A DNA stretch of 64,000 bases from Candidatus Jettenia ecosi (GCA_005524015.1 SULG01000001.1:53263-117262); one strand, 5' to 3'; positions 35,578 through 45,165 are shown, counted from the stretch's first letter. Notes: a model not told the origin generated them from the sequence alone. A program made the numbers and translations.

Positions 35578-38166
35578 ATGGACAATAAAGACGATAAAAA
35601 AAATGCAGGGTATGTCATCATTGTTGTGGCAGTTATTCTGGTAGCCATTTCTCTTATGGGGATGGTATTTTTGAACCTTACGAGCATCGATTTTGCAGCC
35701 ACCGATAATTATGTCAACGGTGTTCAGGCGGAAATGGCTGCCCATGCCGGACTTGAATATGCCATGTACGTGTTAAAAATGGATAAGTATGGCACGGATA
35801 CTATGGTTTATAACGGTAATAATTATTGTTACATTGGTACAACAACGCTGGGTTACGATGAAAATTATGATGCGTACACGGAAGAATGGCTGGGTACGGG
35901 AACGGGCAAGATATTTTGTAATACTACGGCTGCCAGCAATGATGTTGATAATAATGGAGATGGCGTCCTGGATTCTCAATGGATAGATGCCCCTTTTTCC
36001 TTAGATAAAAAGGTAAAGGCACAATATGCCATTCTTATCGAGGATACCGGAGAATCGCGGATTAATGTCAATGTGACGGGGAATATTGTAGGGGCAACGG
36101 GAGCCTTTCTCTACGGTACAGGTGCAACCACCTATGATATAAGATTACAAGATATTCTTACTGACAGTATAGCAAAAGATATCATCGGAACGAGCACTGG
36201 CCGGTGTGGCGCCGATGGTATACCGGGTAATACAGGCACAACAGCAGCTCAGTTACAAGTTCGTAATCCCATGGGTGACGACCGTCCATTTAACATGCTG
36301 GATGCTGTTGATGTATGCTTTGGGACGTATACATCGTCTGCGATCTATCAATCAAGATTACGCAATATTATCAACAATAAAACCCTTTTCCAAAATATAA
36401 GAAATAGCCTTACCATGTATTCTTTCGATGATATTATAACTCCCACTGGTACGCTGAGTGCTTTGCAGATGGGAAGTAATTATTACCGTCTGAATATCAA
36501 TACTGCATCCGTTGCCGACATTTCTACACAATTGAAGCATTGTGTGTTTGGTACAGATACCTTAACGGCAGATCAGATTGCAACCCATATCGAAGATTAT
36601 AGAGATGCGGATGACAGCATCACAATCTATAATGGCAGATATGGCTTAGAGGCCCACCCGTTTATCAACGAGCTTTATTATGCCACTGCTACAGCATACC
36701 ATAGAGTTGAACTCGTAAATCCATTTAATCGCAGTATTGATATTGGAGGCTGGAATCTTATCGTCAACAGGGGAGGGACGGTTACCGTATACACGTTAGG
36801 CGCTGCAACGATAAGCGCCGCGCCTTCTGCCTTAAACCCTGTATACTATGTGTTAGGTGACAATGCAGCAGCCACCCTTACAACAAACCTTATGGTAAGT
36901 AGTCCTGGTCCTCTTAATATTTATGATTATGATAGTGATGGTATTCCGATAGAAGTTACTGTTACCCTGCAAGAGCCCACGCACAATGTTATCGTAGATC
37001 AGGCATATCCAAGCGCCTATATTAATACCGTTAGTATCCTTGGTCTTATTGATGCTCTTATACAAAAAGTGCTGGCATGTGGAGTTCCGCCTGAAGGCGG
37101 CCTTTTAACGAAATTGTATAATGCAAGAGGCGATTTGGCGGTAACACCGCCTGATTGTGACGCTGCTGAACCTAATCTGAATTCCTTTATTCATATGGTT
37201 GATGGTTTGAAAGGGGGAAAAAGTCCAGCATGGAAGGAATGTATTAATATCAATGGCGATGAATTTATGAGCCGTGCACAATATATTATCGATACCTGTG
37301 CAAATCCACCTTCAGCAAGAGCGTCCATTGGTCAAAGAAAAATTTCGATCATAGAACGTTCCGATAACTGGTCAGGTTTACCTGCGAACAAAACCATAGG
37401 CGCTAACAATGTAAATTTTACCAATACCCGGCAACTGGTAATCGCTAACAAGGACTTTATTTCACCTGGTGAGTTAGGTTATTTGCTAACGGTAGGTTAT
37501 AATACTAATTACTCTTACACGATGGATGCATCGTATGCTACATCCACGAATTATGTTGATAATGCGAAGATAAATCTTTTTGGTGGTACCTATACTACTG
37601 TTCAGGAGTATTTTACCATAGCAGACCCAAGAGATGATACTATTGACGATGATGCCGATGGCGCTATTGGCACCGATACCGGTAACCAGTCTGGTGATAT
37701 TGACGGTCCTGAAATTCAGGTACCTGGTCGTATCAATATCAACACTGCGCTATCTGATGTATTAGCAGCCTTACCGGGTACCAGCACAAATACTTCTATG
37801 GGCACATGGAGTGCATTAATCCAGTCTGAAATGGGATATTCCCTGATAAACAATATCATAAATGCGCGTCCGTTTAGTACTGTTGGGCAGATAACAAGTG
37901 TTACCGGGATGGATTATTTTTCGAACGATACTATGGATAATGACGGTGATGGATTTGTTGATGACAAAGATGAAAAAGACCTTATATTTACCTCCGTTTC
38001 AAATCTTCTTACCACCCACACCAATGTATTTACTGTGTACGTTACCGCTCGCATTGTTAACGCTGACGCATCTCAGACATTGGCTGAAAAAAAGTTAGTG
38101 GCAATTGTTGATCGGTCTGTTACCCCTATTAAAATACGGTATTTCCGATGGATGACCGAATGGTGA
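35578..38166 (+). CDS. Very large GspK-like minor pseudopilin
   Basis: The 862-residue protein has a prepilin-like start (NAGYVIIVVAVILVAISLMGMVFL), in which a conventional Glu5 is absent, as in many GspK. It then has QAEMAAHAGLEYAMYVLKMD and, further on, helix-hairpin-helix pieces with NINTASVADI and GRININTALSDVLAALPG, the GspK hallmark. Typical GspK is about 320 residues; this one is more than double. Extra pieces include a stretch resembling a lamin-tail-like fold (RVELVNPFNRSIDIGGWNLIV) and Asp-rich calcium-loop-like repeats (DNNGDGVLD, DDDADGAIG, DNDGDGFVDDKDEKD). It would cap the pseudopilus. No GspD, GspL or GspM gene follows in this window. Confidence 0.85.
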   Translation: MDNKDDKKNAGYVIIVVAVILVAISLMGMVFLNLTSIDFAATDNYVNGVQAEMAAHAGLEYAMYVLKMDKYGTDTMVYNGNNYCYIGTTTLGYDENYDAYTEEWLGTGTGKIFCNTTAASNDVDNNGDGVLDSQWIDAPFSLDKKVKAQYAILIEDTGESRINVNVTGNIVGATGAFLYGTGATTYDIRLQDILTDSIAKDIIGTSTGRCGADGIPGNTGTTAAQLQVRNPMGDDRPFNMLDAVDVCFGTYTSSAIYQSRLRNIINNKTLFQNIRNSLTMYSFDDIITPTGTLSALQMGSNYYRLNINTASVADISTQLKHCVFGTDTLTADQIATHIEDYRDADDSITIYNGRYGLEAHPFINELYYATATAYHRVELVNPFNRSIDIGGWNLIVNRGGTVTVYTLGAATISAAPSALNPVYYVLGDNAAATLTTNLMVSSPGPLNIYDYDSDGIPIEVTVTLQEPTHNVIVDQAYPSAYINTVSILGLIDALIQKVLACGVPPEGGLLTKLYNARGDLAVTPPDCDAAEPNLNSFIHMVDGLKGGKSPAWKECININGDEFMSRAQYIIDTCANPPSARASIGQRKISIIERSDNWSGLPANKTIGANNVNFTNTRQLVIANKDFISPGELGYLLTVGYNTNYSYTMDASYATSTNYVDNAKINLFGGTYTTVQEYFTIADPRDDTIDDDADGAIGTDTGNQSGDIDGPEIQVPGRININTALSDVLAALPGTSTNTSMGTWSALIQSEMGYSLINNIINARPFSTVGQITSVTGMDYFSNDTMDNDGDGFVDDKDEKDLIFTSVSNLLTTHTNVFTVYVTARIVNADASQTLAEKKLVAIVDRSVTPIKIRYFRWMTEW

Positions 38167-38615
38167 TACAACGATTGGAATTTCGGTAGTTACACAAAAT
38201 AATATTGGGTTGTAAGGATGTTATGGATAAGGGTTGTCTAAAATGGAGATGTCATGTCATTGTGAAGAGGGAGTGACTGAAGCGCCTAATCCCCCTTGAT
38301 CCCCCTTTAAAAAAGGGGGAAATGTGGTTATTTCTTTTGTTTAGGAGGCAGGAATGGAAATGAACAATTCCTGTATTTCCCCTTTAATAAGGCTTCCCAA
38401 GTCCCTCTTTTCTAAAATACTCACAGATTTCCCCCTTTTTTAAAGGGGGACTAAGGGGGATTACTTCTCCTCTATTTTGCTCCGGGCTTTGGTTTGTTCG
38501 CAATGACCGTTAAAAGATAACCTTTTTGGATACTTTCCAGATCTGGTTTGCACCTTATTTTAAGTAATTATAAATTTTGTTTACTTCTGGCTTGTCCAGC
38601 TTGGGAGGTGCTTTT
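38167..38615. other. Intergenic region with nested CCCCCTTT inverted repeat
   Basis: No gene is supported between the GspK-like and Nudix genes. Most of the space is taken by the inverted repeat 38288-38462. The outer arms are AATCCCCCTT and AAGGGGGATT, with hairpin halves at 38301-38319 and 38431-38449. It could stop transcription of the pilus operon, but it lacks a clear T-run after the stem. Confidence 0.6.
38288..38462. repeat. Nested inverted repeat, CCCCCTTT family, copy 2
   Basis: The outer arms AATCCCCCTT (38288-38297) and AAGGGGGATT (38453-38462) enclose two internal hairpins made of CCCCCTTT and AAAGGGGG. The same design, with different spacing, is seen at 11101-11172, so it is a dispersed family. 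Confidence 0.8.
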
Positions 38616-39110
38616 GTGATTATTTATTCTGGTAAAAAAATACAGGTTCGAAAGGACGAGATTATCTTAGACGATGGGAGAAAGGCGATGAGGGAAACCG
38701 TAGAGCATCCGGGTTCAGCCGCTATTATCCCTTTTGTTTCGGAACATGAAATTCTTCTTATCCAGCAATACAGACATGCCATCAAAGAAACAATTTACGA
38801 GATTCCTGCCGGCACTCTTGATAAGGGTGAGATCTTTTATACGTGTGCGGAGCGTGAATTGGAAGAAGAGACAGGCTATAGAGCCGGTATACTGGAGCCG
38901 CTTATAATTCTCTATCCCTCTCCGGGCATTCTCAGTGAAACTATGCATCTCTTTAAAGCAACAAAGCTCATAAAAACTCAAACGAATTATCAGGTAGATG
39001 AATCAATTAAGGGTATTGTACAAGTTACATTGAGTGAGGCATTCGATATGATAAAGAAAGGCATAATAAAAGATGCAAAAACAGTGTGCAGTATCTTACT
39101 CTGTAAATAG
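38616..39110 (+). CDS. Nudix hydrolase, ADP-ribose pyrophosphatase type
   Basis: The start is set at GTG 38616 because GGGAGGTG lies five bases upstream; a TTG-started frame from 38577 lacks any site. The 164-residue protein has VIIYSGKKIQVRKDEIILDDG and EHPGSAAIIPFV. The Nudix box is G-TLDKGEIFYTCA-ERELEEETGY, with the REXXEE glutamates that bind metal. The region after the box (YPSPGILSETMHLFKA) matches ADP-ribose pyrophosphatases. It hydrolyses ADP-ribose or similar nucleotide sugars to AMP plus sugar phosphate. It stands alone. Confidence 0.92.
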   Translation: MIIYSGKKIQVRKDEIILDDGRKAMRETVEHPGSAAIIPFVSEHEILLIQQYRHAIKETIYEIPAGTLDKGEIFYTCAERELEEETGYRAGILEPLIILYPSPGILSETMHLFKATKLIKTQTNYQVDESIKGIVQVTLSEAFDMIKKGIIKDAKTVCSILLCK

Positions 39111-39197
39111 GCGTCCTTATTTACTTCTATAGAATTGAAACCATCTAAAGATATTATCTAATTTTATCGATACAACCAGGTGAAATTATATGCTCTC

Positions 39198-40048
39198 CTA
39201 AACGGGATCTATATGTACAAATGCCTTATGAATGCTTTCAATACTCTCAACCGTCCTTTGTACTTTCTTTCCAATATCATGTGCCTGTGTCAGCGTTAAA
39301 TGCTGATCTAAGGATATGTGAATTTCAACATGAATATAATGGCCTACATAATGTGCACGGACATCATGGATCCCAATAACACCGGAAACGGCTTCAGATT
39401 TTTTTTTATTTCTTCCATAATATTTGGTTCAGGCTGCTTGCCCATAAGGTAATCAATATTTTGCACACCAATCTTATATCCTGCATAAATAATCCAAAAA
39501 CTAATAAGGATCGCAGAGATATCATCCATTTGCGGATACCCAAAAAATCCGCAGATGACTCCCACCATAGCGGCAAGAGACACATATACATCATTCCTGC
39601 TATCAATGGAACTTGCCATGAGGGCGGGGCTATTGATATCATGACTTATCTTTTTGAAATATTTAGACATGACAAATTTCATACTTATTGATATAACGAG
39701 CACGACAATCGTATAAGAGCCGATTTTATGTTCATGTGCTTTTACCAGATTAAGCGTAGATGTATGTAACATCTCGAAGCCCAGGATACCGGCAAAGATC
39801 GCAACAATTAAACCCGCGATCGGCTCTGCCCGGTGATGACCAAAAGGATGTCCTTCATCCGCCTGTTTCGAAGAAGTCTTTACAGCAAAGAAAATGATTA
39901 CTGAAGAAATGACATCAGTAACCGAATTCACAGCATCAGAAATAACCGCCAAACTATTCGACATGAGACCGGCTGTAATCTTAATACCGAATAGAAAGGC
40001 GTTACTAGCGATCATGAAAATAGTTGCGTTACGGCCTTTATAGTTCAT
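39198..40048 (-). pseudogene. Cation diffusion facilitator transporter, frameshifted in an A9 run
   Basis: The first frame (40048 to 39344) carries the CDF membrane domain: SNSLAVISDAVNSVTDVISS with the Asp metal ligand, DEGHPFGHHRAEPIAGL, and SSIDSRNDVYVSLAAM with the second site. It goes astray after NIMEEIKK. The C-terminal cytoplasmic domain continues in the next frame: SEAVSGVIGIHDVRAHYVGHY and HVEIHISLDQHLTLTQAHDIG, ending at 39198. The shift lies in a run of nine A. Ten would restore EEIKKKSEAVSG. It is either a pseudogene, a slippage site or a sequencing error. If intact it would export divalent metal ions. Confidence 0.85.
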
Positions 40049-40318
40049 ATTTGAGGTATTTTAATGTTTAGGAATTTCGAAGTCTAGTGTAAATGATCTA
40101 AGGATTATAATATCTTTCGCTCGTTCCTTCAAAAATACTCCCTTTTGTTGTAAAATTTAGCGGATATAATGCAGATATAATTAGGTGATAATCTATCATG
40201 TAATCTGGTATACTATCTCTACAGTCTCTGGCATAAAAATTATAAGGCAGGTGAGGTAACACTTGCGAAAAGTTTTGCAAGATAATAATAGCAATCTGAT
40301 ATTTCACGGAGGTGAAAA

Positions 40319-41662
40319 ATGATGATCTGTCTCTTACAATTCAGAGTTAAATCTGTAGAACTTCTTGCGTTCGTTGTCTCTTTTACCGGACTATTCTTGC
40401 TTACAGGTTGTACAACGCAAAAGGAGATAGTAACTACTTCCCATTCCCATAAAGAGGCAACTCCTGAGCCGATTGTAACAATGAAGATTGAACGGGGAAT
40501 TACCGATGAGTCCTTAAGATGCATAACATGTCATGAGGAGCGAGGTGTAACCCACGGCTGGGTTGCTGATTGGGAGGCTAGCGCCCATGCCAGGAATGGT
40601 GTGGGATGTGAGGCATGCCATATTAACCCTGAGAGAGAACCATGGATACAAGATGCCGTTGAACTGGAATATCTCCGGACCGATGGAAGTAATTGTGATG
40701 ATAAGAGGGTGCATCTCCGGGTTGTTGCCGGTAACTGTGGAAAATGTCATACCAAACAGTACCAAGAATTCATGAAGAGCCGCCATTCTATCGGCTGGGA
40801 GAGGATGTTAGAGTATGGCCATGATACAGGGCTTTCTAAAGATATCCGTTTAGCCAGATGCGAGCAGTGCCATAATATTCAATTTAAGTGTGATTCGTGC
40901 CACACCAGACATACCTTTAGTGCCCTTGAGGCAAAAACTCCTGAGGTCTGCCGGACGTGTCATACGGGGCAGGACCATCCTCATTATGATATGTACATTT
41001 CTTCTAAACACGGGGCCGTATATACTGCAACTCAAACCAATATATTAAAAGAATCCCAATCAGTCAAGGCATTACGTGCGCCGGTGTGTATTACCTGTCA
41101 TATGTCCGAGGGCAATCATGATATCAGTTTTGGACTTGCCTATGCACCAGTAGGAGGCGGTTTATCTTATAGTAACCGGGAAGGTATTCCTGTCGGCAAG
41201 AACGAGTTAACGAAAAGACGCAATGATATGTTGTCTGTTTGCAATACCTGTCATTCACCGAGTTTTGCTGAGAAAACATTAATGAAGGCTGACACCGTTC
41301 ATGAGAAGGTAAATGCCGTTATGGATGAGGCAAAGAATACTATTCTTGAATTGGAGAAAGAAGGACTTATCTATTTATCGAATATTAAGAATGTCAAGAT
41401 GATTGATACCACATCTCCTGTTCATGCCCTTATTCTTGGGTCTCCGCAATTATATAGTGGATCAGGAATAGAGCGTTTATTTCTCGATATAATTTGTAAC
41501 GCCGCTGTTGCCTCGAAAGGGGCATACCACATGAATCCTAATTATACATACCTGTATGGACTTGCAGAGATGCAGAAAGGTATGAGTGATATGAAAGAAG
41601 AGGCAAAGAAGCTACGGGAAGAAGCAGAATTCAAGAGAAAGATGGGTAGTAAATTGAGATAA
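40319..41662 (+). CDS. Octaheme c-type cytochrome, hydroxylamine-oxidoreductase-like lipoprotein
   Basis: Eight CXXCH motifs start at residues 68, 97, 140, 181, 191, 211, 257 and 308, and the spacing including CEQCH...CDSCH matches the octaheme HAO family. A lipobox LTGC (Cys31) follows a hydrophobic signal, so the protein should be lipid-anchored outside the membrane. A helical C-terminal part (RLFLDIICNAAVASKGAYHMNPNYTYLYGLAEMQKG) is also HAO-like. GGAGGTG precedes the ATG pair at 40319/40322. Anammox genomes encode many HAO paralogs; some oxidise hydroxylamine or hydrazine and some reduce nitrite. Which this is depends on the crosslinking tyrosine, which I cannot assign without an alignment. 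Confidence 0.93.
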   Translation: MMICLLQFRVKSVELLAFVVSFTGLFLLTGCTTQKEIVTTSHSHKEATPEPIVTMKIERGITDESLRCITCHEERGVTHGWVADWEASAHARNGVGCEACHINPEREPWIQDAVELEYLRTDGSNCDDKRVHLRVVAGNCGKCHTKQYQEFMKSRHSIGWERMLEYGHDTGLSKDIRLARCEQCHNIQFKCDSCHTRHTFSALEAKTPEVCRTCHTGQDHPHYDMYISSKHGAVYTATQTNILKESQSVKALRAPVCITCHMSEGNHDISFGLAYAPVGGGLSYSNREGIPVGKNELTKRRNDMLSVCNTCHSPSFAEKTLMKADTVHEKVNAVMDEAKNTILELEKEGLIYLSNIKNVKMIDTTSPVHALILGSPQLYSGSGIERLFLDIICNAAVASKGAYHMNPNYTYLYGLAEMQKGMSDMKEEAKKLREEAEFKRKMGSKLR

Positions 41663-41664
41663 AT

Positions 41665-41747
41665 GCCGAAGAGGGGAGTTGAACCCCTACAGTGTTGCCA
41701 CTACTAGACCCTGAATCTAGCGCGTCTGCCAATTCCGCCACTTCGGC
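41665..41747 (-). tRNA. tRNA-Leu (anticodon CAG)
   Basis: Read on the minus strand the 83 bases fold as a class II tRNA. The acceptor arms are GCCGAAG and CTTCGGC, and the D-arm region is TGGCGGAATTGGCAGACGC. The anticodon stem is CTAGA/TCTAG with loop TTCAGGG, so the anticodon is CAG. A long variable arm and the T-arm GGGGTTCAACTCCCC complete the fold. The long variable arm and the anticodon both point to leucine. The 3' CCA is not encoded. It converges with the cytochrome gene, whose stop is only two bases away. Confidence 0.95.
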
Positions 41748-41756
41748 TAACGCTAA

Positions 41757-41785
41757 ATTTTAAAGAATATGGAGAATCAAGTCAA
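41757..41785 (-). promoter_or_regulatory. Promoter of the tRNA-Leu gene
   Basis: On the minus strand a TTGACT -35 box (41785-41780) and a TAAAAT -10 box (41762-41757) are 17 bases apart. The expected start point is about three bases before the tRNA, leaving almost no leader. Confidence 0.75.
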
Positions 41786-41935
41786 GGATTTTAATAAATT
41801 GGCCTTGCATTCATGTTTGCAATCTGTTACTATTTCTAGGTCATATTTAACTATTGAGTTTTCATTACGCTCGGTTTTTTTGCTCATATATTTGGGATAT
41901 AACCCTAATTAAGTGGATTATTATATACAATATAC

Positions 41936-42373
41936 ATGGAAATTATCGCCAAGAATAGGAAAGCATATTTCGAATATGAGATCCTGGAGAAGATCGAAGC
42001 GGGTATTGTGCTTACTGGTACCGAAGTTAAGTCAATCCGGAATAGAGATGTAAGTATCAATGAGAGTTTTGCTCTTCTTGATAATGGTGAAATTCATATG
42101 TATGAGATGCATATTGGGCAATATAAGCAGGGAAATCGACAGAACCATGACCCTAAAAGGGTTAGAAAACTTCTTCTCCATAAGAAGGAGATAAGCAAGA
42201 TAGCCGGGAAGATCAAACAAAAAGGATATACCATGATTCCTTTATCACTATATTTTAAAGAAGGTCTCGTTAAGATAGAGCTTGCGCTTGCCAGAGGAAA
42301 GGCGAAAGTTGATAAGCGTGAGGATCTGAAAAAACGTGCCATTGAGAGGGAAATCCAGAGGGCTATGAGATAA
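41936..42373 (+). CDS. smpB: SsrA-binding protein
   Basis: The 145-residue protein matches SmpB throughout: IAKNRKAYFEYEILEKIEAGIVLTGTEVKSIR, the RDVSINESFALLDNGEI core, LLLHKKEI and the C-terminal GLVKIELALARGKAKVDKREDLKKR. It binds tmRNA and brings it to stalled ribosomes. No tmRNA gene is seen in this window. The gene is convergent with nothing nearby and starts about 190 bases beyond the tRNA-Leu gene on the opposite strand. Confidence 0.97.
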   Translation: MEIIAKNRKAYFEYEILEKIEAGIVLTGTEVKSIRNRDVSINESFALLDNGEIHMYEMHIGQYKQGNRQNHDPKRVRKLLLHKKEISKIAGKIKQKGYTMIPLSLYFKEGLVKIELALARGKAKVDKREDLKKRAIEREIQRAMR

Positions 42374-42491
42374 TTTTAGAAATTTCTGTAAGTATAGGTA
42401 TTTTCATTCTCTATTATGGCTAAATTAACGTAAAGTATTTTGTATACTTTACCTTGCATAATAATCCACAAAAGAACATGAAAGGGATACT

Positions 42492-42911
42492 ATGCCTTCT
42501 GCAAGGATATTAATTGTAGAGGATGAACGGCAAACTGTAGATACGCTGAGAGATTTATTTGAGCAGCATGGCTACGAAACTGAGGTTGCCTTAAATAAAC
42601 AAGTAGCACTGGCTATTCTCCAGGAAAGAAAGATGGATCTTTTAATTTTAAGCACAACAGTTCAGGAGAACCTCGGGATAGAGATCTTACAGGAAATAAG
42701 AAAAATGAGTCCGAGTTTACCAGCTATCATGATTAGTGACCAGAAATCAAAACGTGTTGAATCTTCCTCCGCAAAAGCTGGCGCAAATATTTTTATTGTT
42801 AAACCTTTCGATGATGAGCTTATTCTGCACACAGTTGAGAATTTGTTAGAATCTCGGTTTGACATTCCGGTATCGAAGAAAACAAAAACATATCCCAAAG
42901 GCAAGAAATAA
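42492..42911 (+). CDS. Atypical response-regulator receiver protein lacking the phospho-acceptor Asp
   Basis: The 139-residue protein is a stand-alone receiver domain: ILIVEDERQTVDTLRDLFEQHGY with the acidic pocket, IPVSKK tail, and VKPFDDELI with the conserved Lys. At the position of the phosphorylated Asp the sequence reads LLILSTTVQ, so Ser replaces Asp. The switch Thr/Ser appears as Ser in MISDQ. Such receivers cannot be phosphorylated in the usual way and often work by protein contacts. A short basic tail (KKTKTYPKGKK) follows the domain. The next gene, dacB, begins close downstream. Confidence 0.87.
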   Translation: MPSARILIVEDERQTVDTLRDLFEQHGYETEVALNKQVALAILQERKMDLLILSTTVQENLGIEILQEIRKMSPSLPAIMISDQKSKRVESSSAKAGANIFIVKPFDDELILHTVENLLESRFDIPVSKKTKTYPKGKK

Positions 42912-42940
42912 TCTCTTTGGTTTCTCTGCTAACAAGATTT

Positions 42941-44440
42941 ATGAGTTTTTTCAGGTTTACAGTAAGAGTATATCCTTACATTGGTATATTCTTTCTCATT
43001 ATTTTCAATATATTCCTTCCTGGAATATTTTTTGCCACAAACCTGGAAGCAAACACAAATAATTTAAACAAACAAATTCAAACCCTATTAAAAAATCTCG
43101 ATCTGAAACAGGTATCATGTGGTATTAGCGTTGTATCTCTTAAAAAGAATGTGTCGGTATATAATTACCGAAGCAACAATTTATTTAGTGTTGCCTCAAA
43201 TATGAAGCTTCTCACTACTGCCGCGGCTTTAGATTACTTAGGGCCAAATTTTACCTATGAAACAAGCATTGAAGCTAACGGTGTAATAACGGATTCAGGG
43301 AAACTCAAGGGTGATATTATCTTGAAAGGGAGCGGCGATCCCAACCTTTCAGGTAGATTTTATCATGGTAATATTTTAGCTGTTCCTGAATCCTGGGCGA
43401 GTGCTCTCAGAAGCAGGGGAATTTCCAGGATTACCGGTGATATTATAGCAGACGATACAATCTTCGACCGTATCTATACCCATCCTGCATGGTCAAAAAA
43501 TCAATTGTCAGCATGGTATTGTGCTCCAAGCTGTGGATTATCATTTAACGATAATTGTGTCGATATAACGCTCATTTCCAGTAAAAAACCAGGAAATGCT
43601 GTAATTCTGTTAATAAATCCGGATACATCGTATTTTACTATTTTTAATAACTGTATAGGTACGTCTGATAAAAAGGAACATGCTTATTCAATGTATCGCG
43701 AGCCCGAGACTAATCGGATATTTATCACCGGTAAGTTTTGGATTAATGCATCCCCGAAAAGGGAGTGGGTGACTGTGTATAATCCGGCTCTTTACCTTGC
43801 AACGGTCTTTAAAGAAGTTTTAGAAAAGTATGGAATTCTCGTTGATGGAACTGCCCGCTTAATTGATAAAACAGATGTTGCTGATGCCCATAGGGAAAGG
43901 ATTACACAAACTACTTCTACTATGGGACAAACTATTTCGGTAACCAATAAACGTAGCCAGAACTTTTATGCTGAACAGATACTAAAAACTTTAGGGGCGC
44001 ATGTTAATGGAGAGGGTAGCACTAAGTCGGGGATAGATATCCTGCATAATTTTATGAATAAACTGGGTTTTCATCCCGACGAATATCAAATTGAAGATGG
44101 TTCAGGATTATCGAGAGGTAACAGGTTCTCTCCGCATATGATAACGTCTCTTCTGACATATATGTATAAACATCCCCATGGTAAAGTATTGTACGATTCT
44201 TTACCTGTATCAGGAAAGGATGGGGGATTAAAAGATCGAATGGTTTCTCCGCAATACAAGAATAGAGTACATGCGAAGACAGGGTATATTGCAAAAGTTT
44301 CCACACTTTCCGGATACATAAATACCCCCAATGGAGATGTGATTGCTTTTTCGATTTTAATGAATAATTTTAATAATTTACGTAGTATCCATAAAGTACA
44401 AGATGATATTTGCCGGACATTAATAAACTATTATAATTAA
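42941..44440 (+). CDS. dacB: D-alanyl-D-alanine carboxypeptidase/endopeptidase, PBP4 type
   Basis: The start is placed at ATG 42941; an in-frame TTG at 42917 is possible and neither has a clear ribosome site. A signal or anchor segment (IGIFFLIIFNIFLPGIFFA) precedes a peptidase S13 domain. The active-site triad motifs are SNMK (about 85-88), SQN (about 338) and KTG (about 445), in the standard order. KGDIILKGSGDPNLS and DGSGLSRGNRFSP are typical of PBP4. It trims or cleaves peptide crosslinks in the cell wall. It fits with the L,D-transpeptidase elsewhere in the window and with anammox cells having peptidoglycan. Confidence 0.93.
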   Translation: MSFFRFTVRVYPYIGIFFLIIFNIFLPGIFFATNLEANTNNLNKQIQTLLKNLDLKQVSCGISVVSLKKNVSVYNYRSNNLFSVASNMKLLTTAAALDYLGPNFTYETSIEANGVITDSGKLKGDIILKGSGDPNLSGRFYHGNILAVPESWASALRSRGISRITGDIIADDTIFDRIYTHPAWSKNQLSAWYCAPSCGLSFNDNCVDITLISSKKPGNAVILLINPDTSYFTIFNNCIGTSDKKEHAYSMYREPETNRIFITGKFWINASPKREWVTVYNPALYLATVFKEVLEKYGILVDGTARLIDKTDVADAHRERITQTTSTMGQTISVTNKRSQNFYAEQILKTLGAHVNGEGSTKSGIDILHNFMNKLGFHPDEYQIEDGSGLSRGNRFSPHMITSLLTYMYKHPHGKVLYDSLPVSGKDGGLKDRMVSPQYKNRVHAKTGYIAKVSTLSGYINTPNGDVIAFSILMNNFNNLRSIHKVQDDICRTLINYYN

Positions 44441-44450
44441 AATACCTTAT

Positions 44451-45074
44451 ATGAGTGAACATATCAAAAGAGTATATTCGCTTTATGCATGGATTTATGA
44501 TGGCTTCTTTGGAAAAATATTTGAGCAGGGAAGGTATGCTGCTTTTCATATGATGAATGTAAAACCCAATGAGACTATCCTCGAAGTCGGTTTGGGGACT
44601 GGGCTATCATTACCCTTATACCCAAAAAGTGCTCACGTGATTGGGATTGACATTAGTCAAGAGATGTTAAATAAAGCCGAGGTTAAAAAACAATATTATA
44701 CTTTATCAAATGTGACTTTGTATAACATGGATGCATCATCTATGACCTTTGCGGATAACACCTTCGATAAAGTCATTGCATCTCATGTTATCACCGTAGT
44801 TCCCGACCCACTACGTATTTTACATGAGATAAAAAGGGTATGCAAAAAGGATGGAGAGATTTTTATTTTAAATTATGCTGGTTGTAATAACTGGCTTATA
44901 TCCCGTTTCGAAAAATTTATTTCCCCATGTAGAGATAAATTAGGTTTGGGAAAGCATATAGACCTTGATGAGTTACTCAGAGGCGCTCACCTTTCAGTCA
45001 TACACGAGCAACGTGTGAATTTTTTCGGTATGTGCCGACTAATAAAATGTAAAAATAATCCTGTTCTTATATAA
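44451..45074 (+). CDS. Class I SAM methyltransferase, PmtA-like
   Basis: The 207-residue protein has the SAM-binding sequence ILEVGLGTGLSLPLYP, the acidic loop VIGIDISQEML, the MDASSMTFADNTFDKVIASHVITVVPDP segment and KRVCKKDGEIFILNYAG. The N-terminal YSLYAWIYDGFFGKIFEQGRYAAF pattern resembles PmtA-type phosphatidylethanolamine N-methyltransferases of bacteria. That substrate is plausible but not proven. The start lies 10 bases after the dacB stop, so the two may be co-transcribed. A weak hairpin at 45171-45209 followed by a T-run lies after the gene. Confidence 0.86.
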   Translation: MSEHIKRVYSLYAWIYDGFFGKIFEQGRYAAFHMMNVKPNETILEVGLGTGLSLPLYPKSAHVIGIDISQEMLNKAEVKKQYYTLSNVTLYNMDASSMTFADNTFDKVIASHVITVVPDPLRILHEIKRVCKKDGEIFILNYAGCNNWLISRFEKFISPCRDKLGLGKHIDLDELLRGAHLSVIHEQRVNFFGMCRLIKCKNNPVLI

Positions 45075-45165
45075 GGATAACGGTTCTGAGAGAGGACAGA
45101 GTATCCTTCTCTACCCTATCGAGATTGCTGCTTAATATCTCATGTAACGTTTCTTTTAGAAAATA

